Shown: positions 36,209 to 45,653, counted from the stretch's first letter. The stretch is 64,000 bases of DNA from Pseudobdellovibrionaceae bacterium (GCA_022843825.1 JALHMX010000015.1:1-64000); one strand, 5' to 3'. Numbers and translations are program-made. Notes: generated from the sequence alone by a model not told the origin.

Positions 36209-37702
36209 ATGAATAATTCGTCAAAAGTGAAAGAAATAAGAACTATAGCTATTGCTAATCGCGGTGAAGTGGCGGTTCGAATTATTAAGGCCTGTGAGGA
36301 ATTGGGTATTGACACAGTTTTGCTGCATTCAGAAGCAGACGTTTCTTCGCGAGCATTTCGTATGGCAACAAAAACTATTTGTATTGGTCCTGCGCCGACG
36401 AATCAGAGTTATTTAAATATCCAAGCTAATATTCAAGGGGCTGTAGCAGCGGGAGCCGATGCCGTTCATCCGGGATTTGGTTTTTTATCTGAAAATGCAG
36501 ATTTTGCTTTAGCCTGTAAGGATGCGGGACTAATTTTTATTGGCCCAAGTCCTGAATCGATTCGACTTTTAGGAGATAAGATTTCATGTAAAGCTCTGGC
36601 ACAAAAAGCTGGTATTCCTTTAGTTCCTGGATATCAAGGGGACGATCAAAGCGTCGAACGTTTGATTAAAGAAGTCGAATTAATAGGCCTTCCGGTCATT
36701 ATTAAAGCAGCTGCTGGTGGCGGTGGACGTGGGATGAAATTAATTCGTGATTTATCTGAAGCTCGTCAACTTATAGAGTCAGCGAAGCGCGAATCACTTT
36801 CTGCTTTTGGCTCAGAAAAAGTTTTTTTGGAAAAATACTTAGACCGTGCAAAGCATATTGAGTTTCAAATTTTTGGTGACTGTGCGGGACAAGTTCAGCA
36901 TTTGTTTGATCGCGAGTGCTCCGTGCAGCGTCGCCACCAAAAAATTATCGAAGAGGCTACATCGCCATCATTAACTGATGATTTGCGCCGCCAGATGGGT
37001 TCGGCTGCAGTTTCGATCGCTCAGATGGCCCAATATCAAGGGGCGGGAACTGTCGAGTTTTTATTACAAGATGGAAAATTTTATTTGCTCGAAGTGAACA
37101 CCCGTTTGCAAGTTGAACATCCGGTGACTGAAGAAGTGATGGGCGTAGACCTAGTGAAAATGCAAATTTTGACCGCCATGGGTAAATTTGCATTTTCAAG
37201 TGAAGATATACGCATTCCTCGCGGGCATTCGATAGAGTGTCGGCTGTATGCGGAAGATCCATATCAAGGAGGAGTTCCTTCGACCGGTAAATTAGGAACT
37301 ATCGCATGGCCAGAGGGCCCTCGTCGTCGTTTTGAGTATGGTTTTGAGTCAGGTGATATTATTACATCCCACTATGATCCCATGATCGCTAAAGTTATTG
37401 TTTGGGATGAAAGTCGGCCGCGTGCTATTGATAAAATGATTCGTGTGCTACAAGACTCAGTTGTATTTGGTGTGCATACAAACATACCTTATTTAGTTAA
37501 AATTCTTTCACATCCTGATTTCGTAACAGGAGTGATGACGACACGTTTTATCGAGACTCATTTTTCAGAGGGAATTAAATCATCACATAATGAAGAAGAT
37601 CGAATACAATTTTCACGACAAGTGTATAAACAAACCTTCTCTCAAAAAAATCAAACCAGCGAAGTAGCCTCTCCATGGTTGTCTCATTGGAGAAATATCT
37701 AA
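36209..37702 (+). CDS. Biotin carboxylase subunit of an acyl-CoA carboxylase
   Basis: ATP-grasp enzyme that carboxylates biotin. RTIAIANRGEVAVRII opens the N-terminal domain; KAAAGGGGRGMKLI binds ATP; EVNTRLQVEHPVTE is the conserved catalytic stretch. It contains the biotin-carboxylase C-terminal domain (ECRLYAEDP). The start at 36209 places the first domain nine residues from the N-terminus, as usual, and gives 497 residues. Its stop overlaps the start of the biotin-carrier gene (TAATG). With the HMG-CoA lyase gene following, it most likely belongs to methylcrotonyl-CoA carboxylase (leucine breakdown) in split form; propionyl- or acetyl-CoA carboxylase remain possible. Confidence 0.88.
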   Translation: MNNSSKVKEIRTIAIANRGEVAVRIIKACEELGIDTVLLHSEADVSSRAFRMATKTICIGPAPTNQSYLNIQANIQGAVAAGADAVHPGFGFLSENADFALACKDAGLIFIGPSPESIRLLGDKISCKALAQKAGIPLVPGYQGDDQSVERLIKEVELIGLPVIIKAAAGGGGRGMKLIRDLSEARQLIESAKRESLSAFGSEKVFLEKYLDRAKHIEFQIFGDCAGQVQHLFDRECSVQRRHQKIIEEATSPSLTDDLRRQMGSAAVSIAQMAQYQGAGTVEFLLQDGKFYLLEVNTRLQVEHPVTEEVMGVDLVKMQILTAMGKFAFSSEDIRIPRGHSIECRLYAEDPYQGGVPSTGKLGTIAWPEGPRRRFEYGFESGDIITSHYDPMIAKVIVWDESRPRAIDKMIRVLQDSVVFGVHTNIPYLVKILSHPDFVTGVMTTRFIETHFSEGIKSSHNEEDRIQFSRQVYKQTFSQKNQTSEVASPWLSHWRNI

Positions 37703-38058
37703 TGAAAAAACCGAATTATTTAGCTGAAATTATTGATCAAAAATTGTGGATAAAATCTGGTCATGAAACTTGGAGTTATGATTTATTAGATATAGCAGCC
37801 GAAGGTACTCGTCGAAAAGCAAGGGGTTCAAGCTCTCCGTCTAAAATTGTTTCTTTAATGCCGGGTAAAATCACTAAAGTTTTTGTCAAAGAGGGTGATC
37901 AGGTGAATCAAGGTCAAGCGTTGATTGTGATGGAAGCGATGAAGATGGAGTACACCTTAAAATCAGACTTAACCACGACAGTAGAAAAGGTTTTAGTCAG
38001 TACAGATCAGCAAGTTGTGCTTGGGCAGTTACTGGTGCAACTGAAGGAATCAGAGTAG
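37702..38058 (+). CDS. Biotin carboxyl carrier protein
   Basis: 118 residues, starting at the ATG that overlaps the upstream stop; the frame is open 27 nt earlier but within the previous gene. The C-terminal 75 residues are a biotinyl domain: SLMPGKITKVFVKEGDQVNQGQALIVMEAMKMEYTLKS, with biotin on the Lys of EAMKM. In most methylcrotonyl- and propionyl-CoA carboxylases this domain is fused to the biotin carboxylase; here it is separate. The N-terminal 40 residues contain a basic linker. The HMG-CoA lyase gene starts 2 nt downstream. Confidence 0.9.
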   Translation: MKKPNYLAEIIDQKLWIKSGHETWSYDLLDIAAEGTRRKARGSSSPSKIVSLMPGKITKVFVKEGDQVNQGQALIVMEAMKMEYTLKSDLTTTVEKVLVSTDQQVVLGQLLVQLKESE

Positions 38059-38060
38059 TT

Positions 38061-38969
38061 ATGGCCAAGAAGGTAAAAATAGTCGAAGTGGGGCTACGAG
38101 ATGGATTGCAAAACGAATCGACGATATTAACTATTGATCAACGTTTTCAACTTTTAAAAAAGTTGCTTAACTCTGGAGTGACGTATTTTGAAATCGGAGC
38201 ATTTGTTTCTCCGAAGTGGGTGCCGCAAATGGCAGGCACAGAAGAACTTGTTCGAAAATATTTAGGATCTGTGCCTTCAGCTATTTTAAATAAAGTAAAT
38301 CCAAGTGTTTTAGTACCAAATGAAGTAGGCATGCGTAAGGCCGTTGAAAATAATTTAAACGAGGTCGCTATTTTTATTTCAAGCACTGAGGCTTTTTCTC
38401 AAAAAAATATTAATTGTTCGATTGCTGAGAGTTTAGAACGAGTAAAAACAGTTATTGCGATGGCTAAAAAACATAAAATAAAAGTGAGAGGATATTTGTC
38501 AGTATGTTTTGGCTGTCCCTACGAAGGTGAAGTCTCAGAGAAAAAAGTCGTCGAATTAGCAAAGACAATTTATAAAATGGGATGTTATGAAATTTCGATA
38601 GGTGACACGATAGGAATAGCGAATCCATTGCAAGTCGAAAGAATATTTAAAAAATTAATGAAAGTTATTCCTGCTTCAAAGTTAGCAGGGCATTTTCATG
38701 ATACGCGCGGATTAGCATTGGCTAATATATTAACCGCATATCATTTAGGAATAAAAATTTTTGATTCAAGTATTGCAGGGCTGGGTGGGTGTCCCTATGC
38801 TAAGGGCGCTTCCGGAAATGTCTCCACGGAGGATGTGGTAAACATGTTTCATCAAATGAAAATTGAAACCGGCCTTAATTTATCGCAATTAGTAGAAACA
38901 AATATGTGGTTATCTGGAATTATTAAGCATGCTTTGCCATCAAAAGTTAGTCGCGCTTTGAACGGTTAG
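38061..38969 (+). CDS. mvaB: Hydroxymethylglutaryl-CoA lyase
   Basis: TIM-barrel lyase cleaving HMG-CoA into acetyl-CoA and acetoacetate. IVEVGLRDGLQNE is the N-terminal catalytic motif with the metal-binding Asp; GHFHDTRGLALAN gives the metal His pair, and SIAGLGGCPYAKGASGNVSTED carries the catalytic Cys loop (GxGGCPYA). 302 residues, complete. It ends leucine degradation, and its operon with the carboxylase subunits supports that route. The beta subunit of the carboxylase and the enoyl-CoA hydratase are not in the window. Confidence 0.93.
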   Translation: MAKKVKIVEVGLRDGLQNESTILTIDQRFQLLKKLLNSGVTYFEIGAFVSPKWVPQMAGTEELVRKYLGSVPSAILNKVNPSVLVPNEVGMRKAVENNLNEVAIFISSTEAFSQKNINCSIAESLERVKTVIAMAKKHKIKVRGYLSVCFGCPYEGEVSEKKVVELAKTIYKMGCYEISIGDTIGIANPLQVERIFKKLMKVIPASKLAGHFHDTRGLALANILTAYHLGIKIFDSSIAGLGGCPYAKGASGNVSTEDVVNMFHQMKIETGLNLSQLVETNMWLSGIIKHALPSKVSRALNG

Positions 38970-39104
38970 TAAAGTATTTCATGAACAGCCTTTAAAATCG
39001 GCTCCTGTCTTACGTTTTGCGTTAAGTTTGCTTAAAAACATCAAAGCTGTTATACCACCTCTACTTCAAACGACTGTTTGCTGTCTTAAATCAGAGGGGG
39101 ATTG

Positions 39105-39707
39105 ATGACGACAATGCGTTTTTTTATGATTGGGTCATGGACCGAAGGTATGGTGCATTTTCAAAAATTAGCACCCTATATTGTTTCATCTGAAGCAGCC
39201 TCAGTTCAAGGTACAGTTTATCGCATTCCCATTGGCTTTCCAGTTTTAGTTAACAAAGAGCACCAGTTAGTTTCGGGCCAGTTGCTTGAGTTGCAAATGA
39301 ATGATTCATTGTTGGCTTTAGTGGATACTTTGCATGGAGTACATCCTTCTGATCCAATGAAGGGTTTACATACGCGAACTGAGGCGTCTGTATATCTACA
39401 AGATGGCTCAGTTGAATCCGCCCAAGTTTATTATTTTAATCCTAAAAAATTAACATCCAAAGCCATATTAATTGAAAACGCTCAGTGGAGAAAAATTATG
39501 GAAGAGCAGCCGCCGCTTCCAGAAGTTTTAACGGACAAACAAAAATCCTATGTTTTAAAACTAGGAAAAGTTAAAGGTCGCGATATAGTTCCTATTCAGG
39601 ACCTACATCTTTACCGTGAATTACTAAAACTTGAGTTGATTGTTGATAAAGGACGAAGGCTGGCTTTAAGTAGCCTGGGCAAAGAAGTTTATAATCATCT
39701 TTTATAG
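39105..39707 (+). CDS. Gamma-glutamylcyclotransferase-like (AIG2-fold) protein
   Basis: Starts at ATG 39105, preceded by GAGGGGG at 6-8 nt; a TTG three bases earlier is less likely. Residues 1-115 have the pattern of the AIG2/GGACT beta-barrel fold: FFMIGSWTEGMVHF, GTVYRIPIGFPVLV, LVSGQLLEL, LLALVDTLHGVHP and VQVYYF-like strand (AQVYYFNP). The C-terminal 80 residues (VLTDKQKSYVLKLGKVKGRDIVPIQDLHLYRELLKLELIVDKGRRLALSSLGKEVYNHL) look like a winged-helix-like module, a mix I have not met. Function unknown; the GGACT catalytic Glu is not clearly placed. Confidence 0.65.
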   Translation: MTTMRFFMIGSWTEGMVHFQKLAPYIVSSEAASVQGTVYRIPIGFPVLVNKEHQLVSGQLLELQMNDSLLALVDTLHGVHPSDPMKGLHTRTEASVYLQDGSVESAQVYYFNPKKLTSKAILIENAQWRKIMEEQPPLPEVLTDKQKSYVLKLGKVKGRDIVPIQDLHLYRELLKLELIVDKGRRLALSSLGKEVYNHLL

Positions 39708-39735
39708 TTACTGAAATGATGGTACAAAGTCGCCT

Positions 39736-40209
39736 GTGTCGTCATTATTTAGAATAGTCTTAGTTGAACCCGAAATTCCTCAGAATACAGGCAATATTGG
39801 CCGCACCTGTGTGGGAACCAATTGCGAGCTTCACTTAATACAACCCATGAGTTTTGAAATTACAGATACGCAGCTAAAACGAGCGGGTTTAGATTATTGG
39901 CAGCATTTAAAGTGGTATGTTCACAAAAGCTATCTAGACTGGTGGACCCAAGTAGAGGACCCATCTCGTGTTTTCTACTTCACAACAAAAGTTAAAAAAA
40001 CCTACTATGAAATTGATTATCAACCGGGCGATTGGCTGGTTTTTGGTAAAGAAACTAAGGGATTATCCCCAGAAATTATAAATGAACATCTTCAGCAGGC
40101 CGTCACTATTCCACAACCCGGACACGTTCGTAGTCTTAATTTAGCGACTGCCGTTGCCATATCAATTTATGAAGGATATCGGCAGGTTAACCTTAGGACT
40201 AACGAATAG
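39736..40209 (+). CDS. trmL: tRNA (cytidine/uridine-2'-O-)-methyltransferase TrmL
   Basis: SPOUT-fold methyltransferase for the 2'-O of position 34 in tRNA-Leu. All three SPOUT motifs are present: VEPEIPQNTGNIGRTC, VFGKETKGLSPEI and SLNLATAVAISIYEGYRQ. 157 residues is exactly the TrmL length. The start is a GTG (39736). It lies 28 nt after the AIG2-like gene. Confidence 0.93.
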   Translation: MSSLFRIVLVEPEIPQNTGNIGRTCVGTNCELHLIQPMSFEITDTQLKRAGLDYWQHLKWYVHKSYLDWWTQVEDPSRVFYFTTKVKKTYYEIDYQPGDWLVFGKETKGLSPEIINEHLQQAVTIPQPGHVRSLNLATAVAISIYEGYRQVNLRTNE

Positions 40210-40297
40210 TTTGTTTTTGTTCAAATAACTTTTGCTAACAAATGTCTCCTAATTCAGCAACGCTAATACAAACGTAATAATAAAATGAGGGGATTTT

Positions 40298-41128
40298 ATG
40301 AAGAAGGTTTGTCTTAGTCTTTGGGCAGTAGTTGCCTTTTCTTTGTTCAGTTATTCAACAGTTGTTAGCGCAAAAGAATCAAAGCGAGCTACAACGCGTA
40401 TTATTGGTGGTACGAGTGCGACAGCTGGAGAGTTTCCGTCGATAGTTTCTCTTCAAACTAAGACTTGGGGACATATTTGTGGTGGATCTTTAATTTCTGA
40501 TCGGTGGGTATTAACCGCCGCGCACTGTGTATACGACGATTTAAAACCAGGTACTCCGGAAAATCAGAAAGTATCTTCAGTTTGGGCCGGCGTTCATAAT
40601 CAAAAAGATACTGTGGGTGTTGAAATGTTAAAGGTTTCTAAACTTCACATTCATCCTCAATACACGGGTGGCTTAGACTATGATTACGCACTTATTGAAT
40701 TGGTGGAAAGCTCTTCATTTAAACCCATAGATTTTAACCGTACTGAAATTAGCATTAGTCCTCTTGGACCTATGATTATGTCTATAACAGCAGGGTGGGG
40801 TGTGACAAAGACGGATTGGGGCTCTCCCTCATCCGATATTTTGATGAAAGTGGCTGTACCCTTAATCACTCAAGATCACTGTAATAAGCCTGAATCTTAC
40901 AATGGAAGAGTGACTGATCGTATGATTTGCGCAGGATATAAAGCCGGTGGTAAGGATGCTTGCCAAGGTGACAGCGGTGGCCCCTTATATGTTACCAATT
41001 CAGATGGTGAATTGGTCGTAGCTGGCATTGTAAGCTGGGGTCAAGGATGTGCATTAAAAGATAAATATGGCGTGTACAGCAAAGTAAATGCAGCAGTAGA
41101 TTGGATTAACGAAGTAACAGGCCTATAA
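40298..41128 (+). CDS. Secreted trypsin-like serine protease (S1A family)
   Basis: Signal peptide (residues 1-25, ending VSA), a short propeptide ending at R34, then the mature N-terminus IIGGTSATAGEFPS. The catalytic triad is H76 (LTAAHC), D129 (DYAL) and S226 (GDSGGP). D220, six residues before the Ser, is the trypsin S1 Asp, so cleavage after Lys/Arg is expected, including self-activation at R34. Cysteines pair as in chymotrypsins. TGAGGGGA precedes the start. Predatory bacteria are rich in such proteases, so prey digestion is a likely role. Confidence 0.95.
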   Translation: MKKVCLSLWAVVAFSLFSYSTVVSAKESKRATTRIIGGTSATAGEFPSIVSLQTKTWGHICGGSLISDRWVLTAAHCVYDDLKPGTPENQKVSSVWAGVHNQKDTVGVEMLKVSKLHIHPQYTGGLDYDYALIELVESSSFKPIDFNRTEISISPLGPMIMSITAGWGVTKTDWGSPSSDILMKVAVPLITQDHCNKPESYNGRVTDRMICAGYKAGGKDACQGDSGGPLYVTNSDGELVVAGIVSWGQGCALKDKYGVYSKVNAAVDWINEVTGL

Positions 41129-41153
41129 AATCTCGACTAAAGTTAGACCAAAC

Positions 41154-41188
41154 AGCGCACCGGGGTAAAACCAGTGCGCTCTTTTTTT
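41154..41188 (+). terminator. Intrinsic terminator after the trypsin gene
   Basis: AGCGCAC (41154-41160) pairs with GTGCGCT (41174-41180), with two further G-C pairs inside, followed by CTTTTTTT. Confidence 0.85.
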
Positions 41189-41204
41189 GAGGCAAAATGC
41201 ATAT

Positions 41205-41233
41205 TTGACCATAGATGATGAACGCACTATTCT
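41205..41233 (+). promoter_or_regulatory. Promoter of secA, probably leaderless
   Basis: TTGACC (41205-41210), 17 nt, TATTCT (41228-41233), 8 nt, ATG at 41242. No Shine-Dalgarno site. The best -35 of the leaderless group. Confidence 0.65.
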
Positions 41234-41241
41234 AAGTCACT

Positions 41242-43899
41242 ATGATTAAAAAAATAGTGGCCGCAATATTTGGAACAAGTCATCAACGAGAAATGAAGAG
41301 AATTCAGCCGTTGGTGGATAAGATCAATTCTTTAGAACCTGAAATGCAAAAGCTTTCGGATGAACAGCTTAAAGCCAAGACCACTGAGTTTCAAAATCGA
41401 TTAAAAAACAAAGAAACAGTGAATGATATTTTACCGGAGGCCTTTGCTGTATGTCGCGAAGCTTCTCGTCGCGTCTTAGGTATGCGTCATTATGACGTAC
41501 AGCTTATTGGTGGAGTCGTTTTGAATCGTGGTGCTATCGCAGAAATGCGAACAGGTGAAGGAAAGACATTAGTGGCTACTCTTCCAGTTTATTTGAATGC
41601 ACTTACAGGCCGAGGAGTTCATGTAGTATCTGTGAATGATTATCTTGTTCAGCGGGATGCTGAGTGGATGGGACGTGTGTATGGTTGGTTGGGATTAACT
41701 ACAGGGGTTATTGTACACGGGTTAACAGATGAACAGCGTCGAGCGGCTTATAACTGTGATATCACCTATGCGACGAATAATGAGTTAGGCTTTGATTATT
41801 TACGCGATAATATGAAATTTGATTTAGCGGAATACGTTCAACGTGCACCTCACTTTGCCATTGTTGACGAGTGCGATTCTATTCTCATCGATGAAGCTCG
41901 GACGCCGTTAATTATTTCGGGCCCAGCGGAATCATCGACTGATAAATATTATAATATTAATAAAATTGTTCCGTATCTTCAAAAAGATATTCACTTTAAA
42001 ATTGAAGAGAAATCAAAAAGTGCTGCGTTGACTGACGAAGGAAATTTCGAAGTTGAAAAATTATTAAAATTAGATAATTTATATGACCCGGCAAACATTG
42101 AAATCCTTCACCACGTGAATCAAGCTGTAAGGGCCCATCATTTGTACAGACGAGATGTCGAATACATGATTAAAGATGGTGAGGTCGTGATTGTTGATGA
42201 GTTTACGGGGCGATTGATGCCGGGACGGCGCTGGTCGGATGGTCTTCATCAGGCTATTGAAGCCAAAGAAGGCGTTGAAGTTAAGAATGAGAATCAGACT
42301 TTAGCAACTGTGACATTTCAAAATTATTTCCGTATGTACGATAAGCTTTCAGGTATGACGGGAACCGCGGATACCGAAGCGGTTGAGTTTAGAAAGATTT
42401 ATAATTTAAGCGTACATGTGATTCCGACCAATAAACCGATACGTCGTCTTGATATTGAAGACATAGTTTTTAAAACTGAAAATGCCAAATATAAAGCGAT
42501 TGTAAAAGATATTCAGCAAAGAAACGCCAAAGGACAACCTGTTCTGGTGGGTACGGCATCCATCGAAAAGTCAGAGGCCATTTCTAGGTTTTTAAAAAAT
42601 GAAGGTATCAAACATGATGTTTTGAATGCTAAACATCATGAGCGTGAAGCCGAGATTGTGGCTTTAGCAGGACGAAAAGGGGCAATTACAATCGCTACGA
42701 ATATGGCCGGTCGCGGAACAGATATTGTTTTGGGCGGCAATCCCGAAGTTTTAGCCCGAAAGGCTGGAGCCGAAGAAGGTACGCCTGAGTTTGAAGAAGC
42801 AATGAATCGCTTCAAGACACAATGTGAACAAGAAAAACAACAAGTGTTAGAAGCAGGTGGCTTGTATATCGTAGGAACCGAGCGGCATGAGTCCCGTCGT
42901 ATTGATAATCAATTGCGTGGTCGTTCGGGACGTCAAGGTGATCCGGGTGAGTCCATGTTTTATCTTTCTTTAGAAGATAATTTAATGCGGATTTTTAATG
43001 GAGAACGTATTCAAAAAATCATGACTATGCTTAATATTCCTGAAGATGAGCCTATTACACATAAAATGGTGACGAATGCCATTGAAGGCGCCCAACGTAA
43101 GGTTGAAGGACACAATTTTGATATTCGTAAGCATCTTTTAGATTATGACGATGTTATGAATCAACAACGTAATGCCATTTATAAAATGAGACGCCAAATT
43201 CTGGAAGGTAAGAATATTGAACGGTCCGTTCTAGATATGTTGGGGGACGTTGTTTCTGTTATGTTGGATACATATGTTCCTGAAGGTGTGCGACAATCTG
43301 ATTGGAACTTAGATGGTTTAAACAATGCTTTAATGCAGCAGTTCGGATTTAAACTTGATTTCACTGAGAATGATTCAATAGACAAAATTCAAGGCGCAAT
43401 TAAGGACCATGTCCAAAAAATTTATCAGCATCAGAAAAACTCTATGGGCCCTTATTTTGAACAAATTTCTAAGATGATCATGTTAAGTGCGATTGATCAA
43501 AGATGGAAAGAGCATCTCTATACAATCGATAAAGTTAAGGAAGGTATTAACTTACGAGCTTATGGTCAAAAAGACCCGCTTATTGAGTATAAAAAAGAAG
43601 CTTACAAGGCCTTTGAGCACTTAAATAATGTGATAAAATCTGAAACTTTAGAAAAAGTCATGCGGGTACAGTTAGTTGCAGATGGCGCCGAGGAAGCGCT
43701 TCAGAAATTAAGACCCGAAGACGCGGATGAAGGTAATTTGCAATACTCTGATCCGACCCAGATTGAATCAGCATTCAGCCAGATAGGAACAGATAATGCA
43801 CCAGCTTCGACGAAAAGACGAGTCGTTGCGGGGCCTTCGAGCCCACAAGATGATCGTCCACTGAATAGAGCGGAAAGACGTCGACAACAAAAAAGATAA
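41242..43899 (+). CDS. secA: Preprotein translocase ATPase SecA
   Basis: Motor of the Sec pathway. [20 protein letters not shown] (Walker A), [20 protein letters not shown] (DEAD-like Walker B), [11 protein letters not shown], and the [10 protein letters not shown] helical-scaffold region are conserved. 885 residues is in the normal range. The C-terminal Zn-binding CxCGSGKKYKxCH tail of many SecA proteins is missing; the protein ends in a basic [10 protein letters not shown]. The next gene, 20 nt downstream, encodes a small zinc-ribbon protein. SecA here serves many exported hydrolases in the window. Confidence 0.97.
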   Translation: MIKKIVAAIFGTSHQREMKRIQPLVDKINSLEPEMQKLSDEQLKAKTTEFQNRLKNKETVNDILPEAFAVCREASRRVLGMRHYDVQLIGGVVLNRGAIAEMRTGEGKTLVATLPVYLNALTGRGVHVVSVNDYLVQRDAEWMGRVYGWLGLTTGVIVHGLTDEQRRAAYNCDITYATNNELGFDYLRDNMKFDLAEYVQRAPHFAIVDECDSILIDEARTPLIISGPAESSTDKYYNINKIVPYLQKDIHFKIEEKSKSAALTDEGNFEVEKLLKLDNLYDPANIEILHHVNQAVRAHHLYRRDVEYMIKDGEVVIVDEFTGRLMPGRRWSDGLHQAIEAKEGVEVKNENQTLATVTFQNYFRMYDKLSGMTGTADTEAVEFRKIYNLSVHVIPTNKPIRRLDIEDIVFKTENAKYKAIVKDIQQRNAKGQPVLVGTASIEKSEAISRFLKNEGIKHDVLNAKHHEREAEIVALAGRKGAITIATNMAGRGTDIVLGGNPEVLARKAGAEEGTPEFEEAMNRFKTQCEQEKQQVLEAGGLYIVGTERHESRRIDNQLRGRSGRQGDPGESMFYLSLEDNLMRIFNGERIQKIMTMLNIPEDEPITHKMVTNAIEGAQRKVEGHNFDIRKHLLDYDDVMNQQRNAIYKMRRQILEGKNIERSVLDMLGDVVSVMLDTYVPEGVRQSDWNLDGLNNALMQQFGFKLDFTENDSIDKIQGAIKDHVQKIYQHQKNSMGPYFEQISKMIMLSAIDQRWKEHLYTIDKVKEGINLRAYGQKDPLIEYKKEAYKAFEHLNNVIKSETLEKVMRVQLVADGAEEALQKLRPEDADEGNLQYSDPTQIESAFSQIGTDNAPASTKRRVVAGPSSPQDDRPLNRAERRRQQKR

Positions 43900-43919
43900 T
43901 GTACGAAGGGAGATTTTAA

Positions 43920-44420
43920 ATGCAATGTCCCCAATGTAATAATGAGGTTCCACTCAGTGAAGCTAACTACGGTGCTTTATTTACCTGTCCTCAGTGTATG
44001 GCGGTTTATTTTGTTAGTTTTGAAGGGCAACCCGAGTATGGAGACATGAGCATTACGGCGCAGCCGGATGTCGAGCCACTGTATGAGTTACCTCCAGTTT
44101 CTTCGACGGACGAAGTTGTTCCGTCAAGTTTTAGCGTGGCGGCCAGTGAAATCACCGATTACGGAAATCAGCAAGAATCAGTTTCTCAGATTAATTATGA
44201 CGTTTATATTAAAGGCTTAGACACGAAAGAAGTATTAAGGTCTTTTAAAGAAGCTATCGAAGACTCGAAGTTCGGTTGGTTGCCAGAAGATATTATAAGC
44301 CAAATAAAAAATGGAGAATCAACATTGAAAAATCTGAATCCTATTCAGGCTTTTGTTTTGGCGCAACGAATACAGTTTTTGGATCTAGATATTGAATGGA
44401 AGCAAAATGTGGATTTTTAA
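43920..44420 (+). CDS. Zinc-ribbon protein of unknown function
   Basis: The N-terminus carries a zinc ribbon, C3-x2-C6 ... C23-x2-C26 (MQCPQCNNEV...FTCPQCMAVYF), of the MJ0042/DUF3426 type. The middle is acidic and disordered; the last 70 residues (YDVYIKGLDTKEVLRSFKEAIEDSKFGWLPEDIISQIKNGESTLKNLNPIQAFVLAQRIQFLDLDIEWKQ) form a predicted helical domain that resembles the ribosomal L7/L12-type protein fold in pattern only. AAGGGAG precedes the ATG. Its end overlaps the next gene by 14 nt. Confidence 0.72.
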   Translation: MQCPQCNNEVPLSEANYGALFTCPQCMAVYFVSFEGQPEYGDMSITAQPDVEPLYELPPVSSTDEVVPSSFSVAASEITDYGNQQESVSQINYDVYIKGLDTKEVLRSFKEAIEDSKFGWLPEDIISQIKNGESTLKNLNPIQAFVLAQRIQFLDLDIEWKQNVDF

Positions 44421-44991
44421 GTTATTTGCAATCGTAATGATTGGATTTTTCAATCTTCAAGCCCATGCGCAGGAACCAGCAGTTCCGGCAACCAGTAACA
44501 TAACTTTTTCCGGTCGTCAGGATGACAGTTGGCAACACATGCAAACTGAACTTGGAAATATGAAACTGAGATTAGATGCGCAAGAGGCTATCGTAACGGA
44601 GCTTTTATTAAATAAAAGAAATAATAAAGGTCGCTTAAGTAAAGATCAGATCGACCAGTTAAGTATAAATCACAAAAAGCTTACAGACTTAAACAAAGAG
44701 TATGATCAAAAACTGAGTGAATTTGAATTGCGTTATCCTGAAATTGGTCAGTCTGCGGGACGACAATATGTGCGTAAGAAAATTTCATCCTTGGAAGAAA
44801 TGGAAAAATCACTCACTCTTGATGGCAGAATTAAAAAGATTAATAAAAAAATTAAGTCTCAATACTCTTCATCTGAAAATAGAGAGCCAAAGCCAAAAAA
44901 AGTGCTAAAAACTGATGCTGAAAACAAACAAGAAACTAAGCCAGTTAAGCCCTTAAATGATGTGACCGATAAAATTATCATCGTTAAATAA
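44407..44991 (+). CDS. Exported coiled-coil protein of unknown function
   Basis: The start at 44407 (GGAAGC 4-9 nt before) overlaps the upstream gene and gives a signal peptide MWIFKLFAIVMIGFFNLQAHAQEP; a TTG at 44392 is rejected. The mature protein has a predicted coiled coil over residues 40-125 (MQTELGNMKLRLDAQEAIVTELL..., LNKEYDQKLSEFELR) and a Lys-rich C-terminal tail. Family not recognised. Co-translated with the zinc-ribbon gene; a link to secA is only positional. Confidence 0.68.
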   Translation: MWIFKLFAIVMIGFFNLQAHAQEPAVPATSNITFSGRQDDSWQHMQTELGNMKLRLDAQEAIVTELLLNKRNNKGRLSKDQIDQLSINHKKLTDLNKEYDQKLSEFELRYPEIGQSAGRQYVRKKISSLEEMEKSLTLDGRIKKINKKIKSQYSSSENREPKPKKVLKTDAENKQETKPVKPLNDVTDKIIIVK

Positions 44992-45062
44992 TCAGAAGCT
45001 TGAATAGCCGTTCGTGCACCGATTCTAAGCATTATAAATTCATCAGAAAGCGAAACGCTTCA

Positions 45063-45099
45063 TTGATTGATAATGTCAAATAAGTTATAAATGATAACT
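45063..45099 (+). promoter_or_regulatory. Promoter of the caa3 oxidase operon with overlapping inverted repeat
   Basis: TTGATT (45063-45068), 17 nt, TATAAA (45086-45091). The inverted repeat AGTTAT (45083-45088), AAATG, ATAACT (45094-45099) covers the -10 and the start point, a classical operator position. The leader of about 24 nt ends with AGGGG before the ATG at 45122. Confidence 0.5.
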
Positions 45100-45121
45100 A
45101 AAAGAAAATTAGGGGATGTCT

Positions 45122-45637
45122 ATGTCTGAAAATCAAGATTTTCATAATAGAAGCGGTATGCTTGCTTTTATTGGATCCATGGTATTTGTCACATTGTTTT
45201 TTATTTATATGGTGACTATAGATAAGGGCGTAGATTTAGCTGAAAATATTGAGGTTCCATTATCGGATGATGCTCCAGCTTACAATTTAGCAGCTGAACC
45301 AGAGCCTTGGGTTTCAAATCCAGAAATTATTTTGGCTGGGGCAAAAGTTTATAGACAGGCGTGTGCGTTATGCCATGGTGCTAATGGTGATTTGGTCGGC
45401 AGCAGTGTTCCCACAGCCAGAAACTTGGTAGAAGGCGCATGGACTCAAGGCGGCGGTTTGATTAATCATTTTAAAGTTTTACAAAATGGTATTCCCGGTA
45501 CTCAAATGGCTAGTTTTTCAGCGCAATTGACGGCGAATGAGCGGTGGGCAGTTATTCACTTTATTGAAACAATAACAAATAATAAATCTCAAGATAACCC
45601 TGAAGATGTAGCAGAGTTCGCAAAAGCCGCGAAGTAA
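45122..45637 (+). CDS. Membrane-anchored cytochrome c
   Basis: An N-terminal signal anchor (LAFIGSMVFVTLFFIYMVT) is followed by a class I cytochrome c domain with the heme site CALCH and a distal Met in the segment GIPGTQMASF. The start at 45122 is selected by AGGGG six nt upstream; the ATG at 45116 overlaps that site. 172 residues. It is the first gene of the oxidase operon; the order cytochrome c, Sco, CoxB resembles other caa3 clusters, where such a protein donates electrons or is an assembly partner. Confidence 0.88.
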   Translation: MSENQDFHNRSGMLAFIGSMVFVTLFFIYMVTIDKGVDLAENIEVPLSDDAPAYNLAAEPEPWVSNPEIILAGAKVYRQACALCHGANGDLVGSSVPTARNLVEGAWTQGGGLINHFKVLQNGIPGTQMASFSAQLTANERWAVIHFIETITNNKSQDNPEDVAEFAKAAK

Positions 45638-45653
45638 AAGGAAAAACATAATC

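Noticed and set aside
38970-39104. 135-nt gap checked for tRNA or small RNA
   Set aside because: No cloverleaf, T-loop motif or strong hairpin with T-run was found; only a ribosome-binding site for the next gene.
40245-40269. TGTCTC-like sequence upstream of the trypsin gene as a fourth TCTCA-N3-TGAGA element
   Set aside because: The right arm does not match (TTCAG) and no -10 hexamer lies 13 nt away.
45048-45060. AAGCG-AAA-CGCTT hairpin before the oxidase operon as a terminator
   Set aside because: The stem is only 5 bp and no T-run follows.
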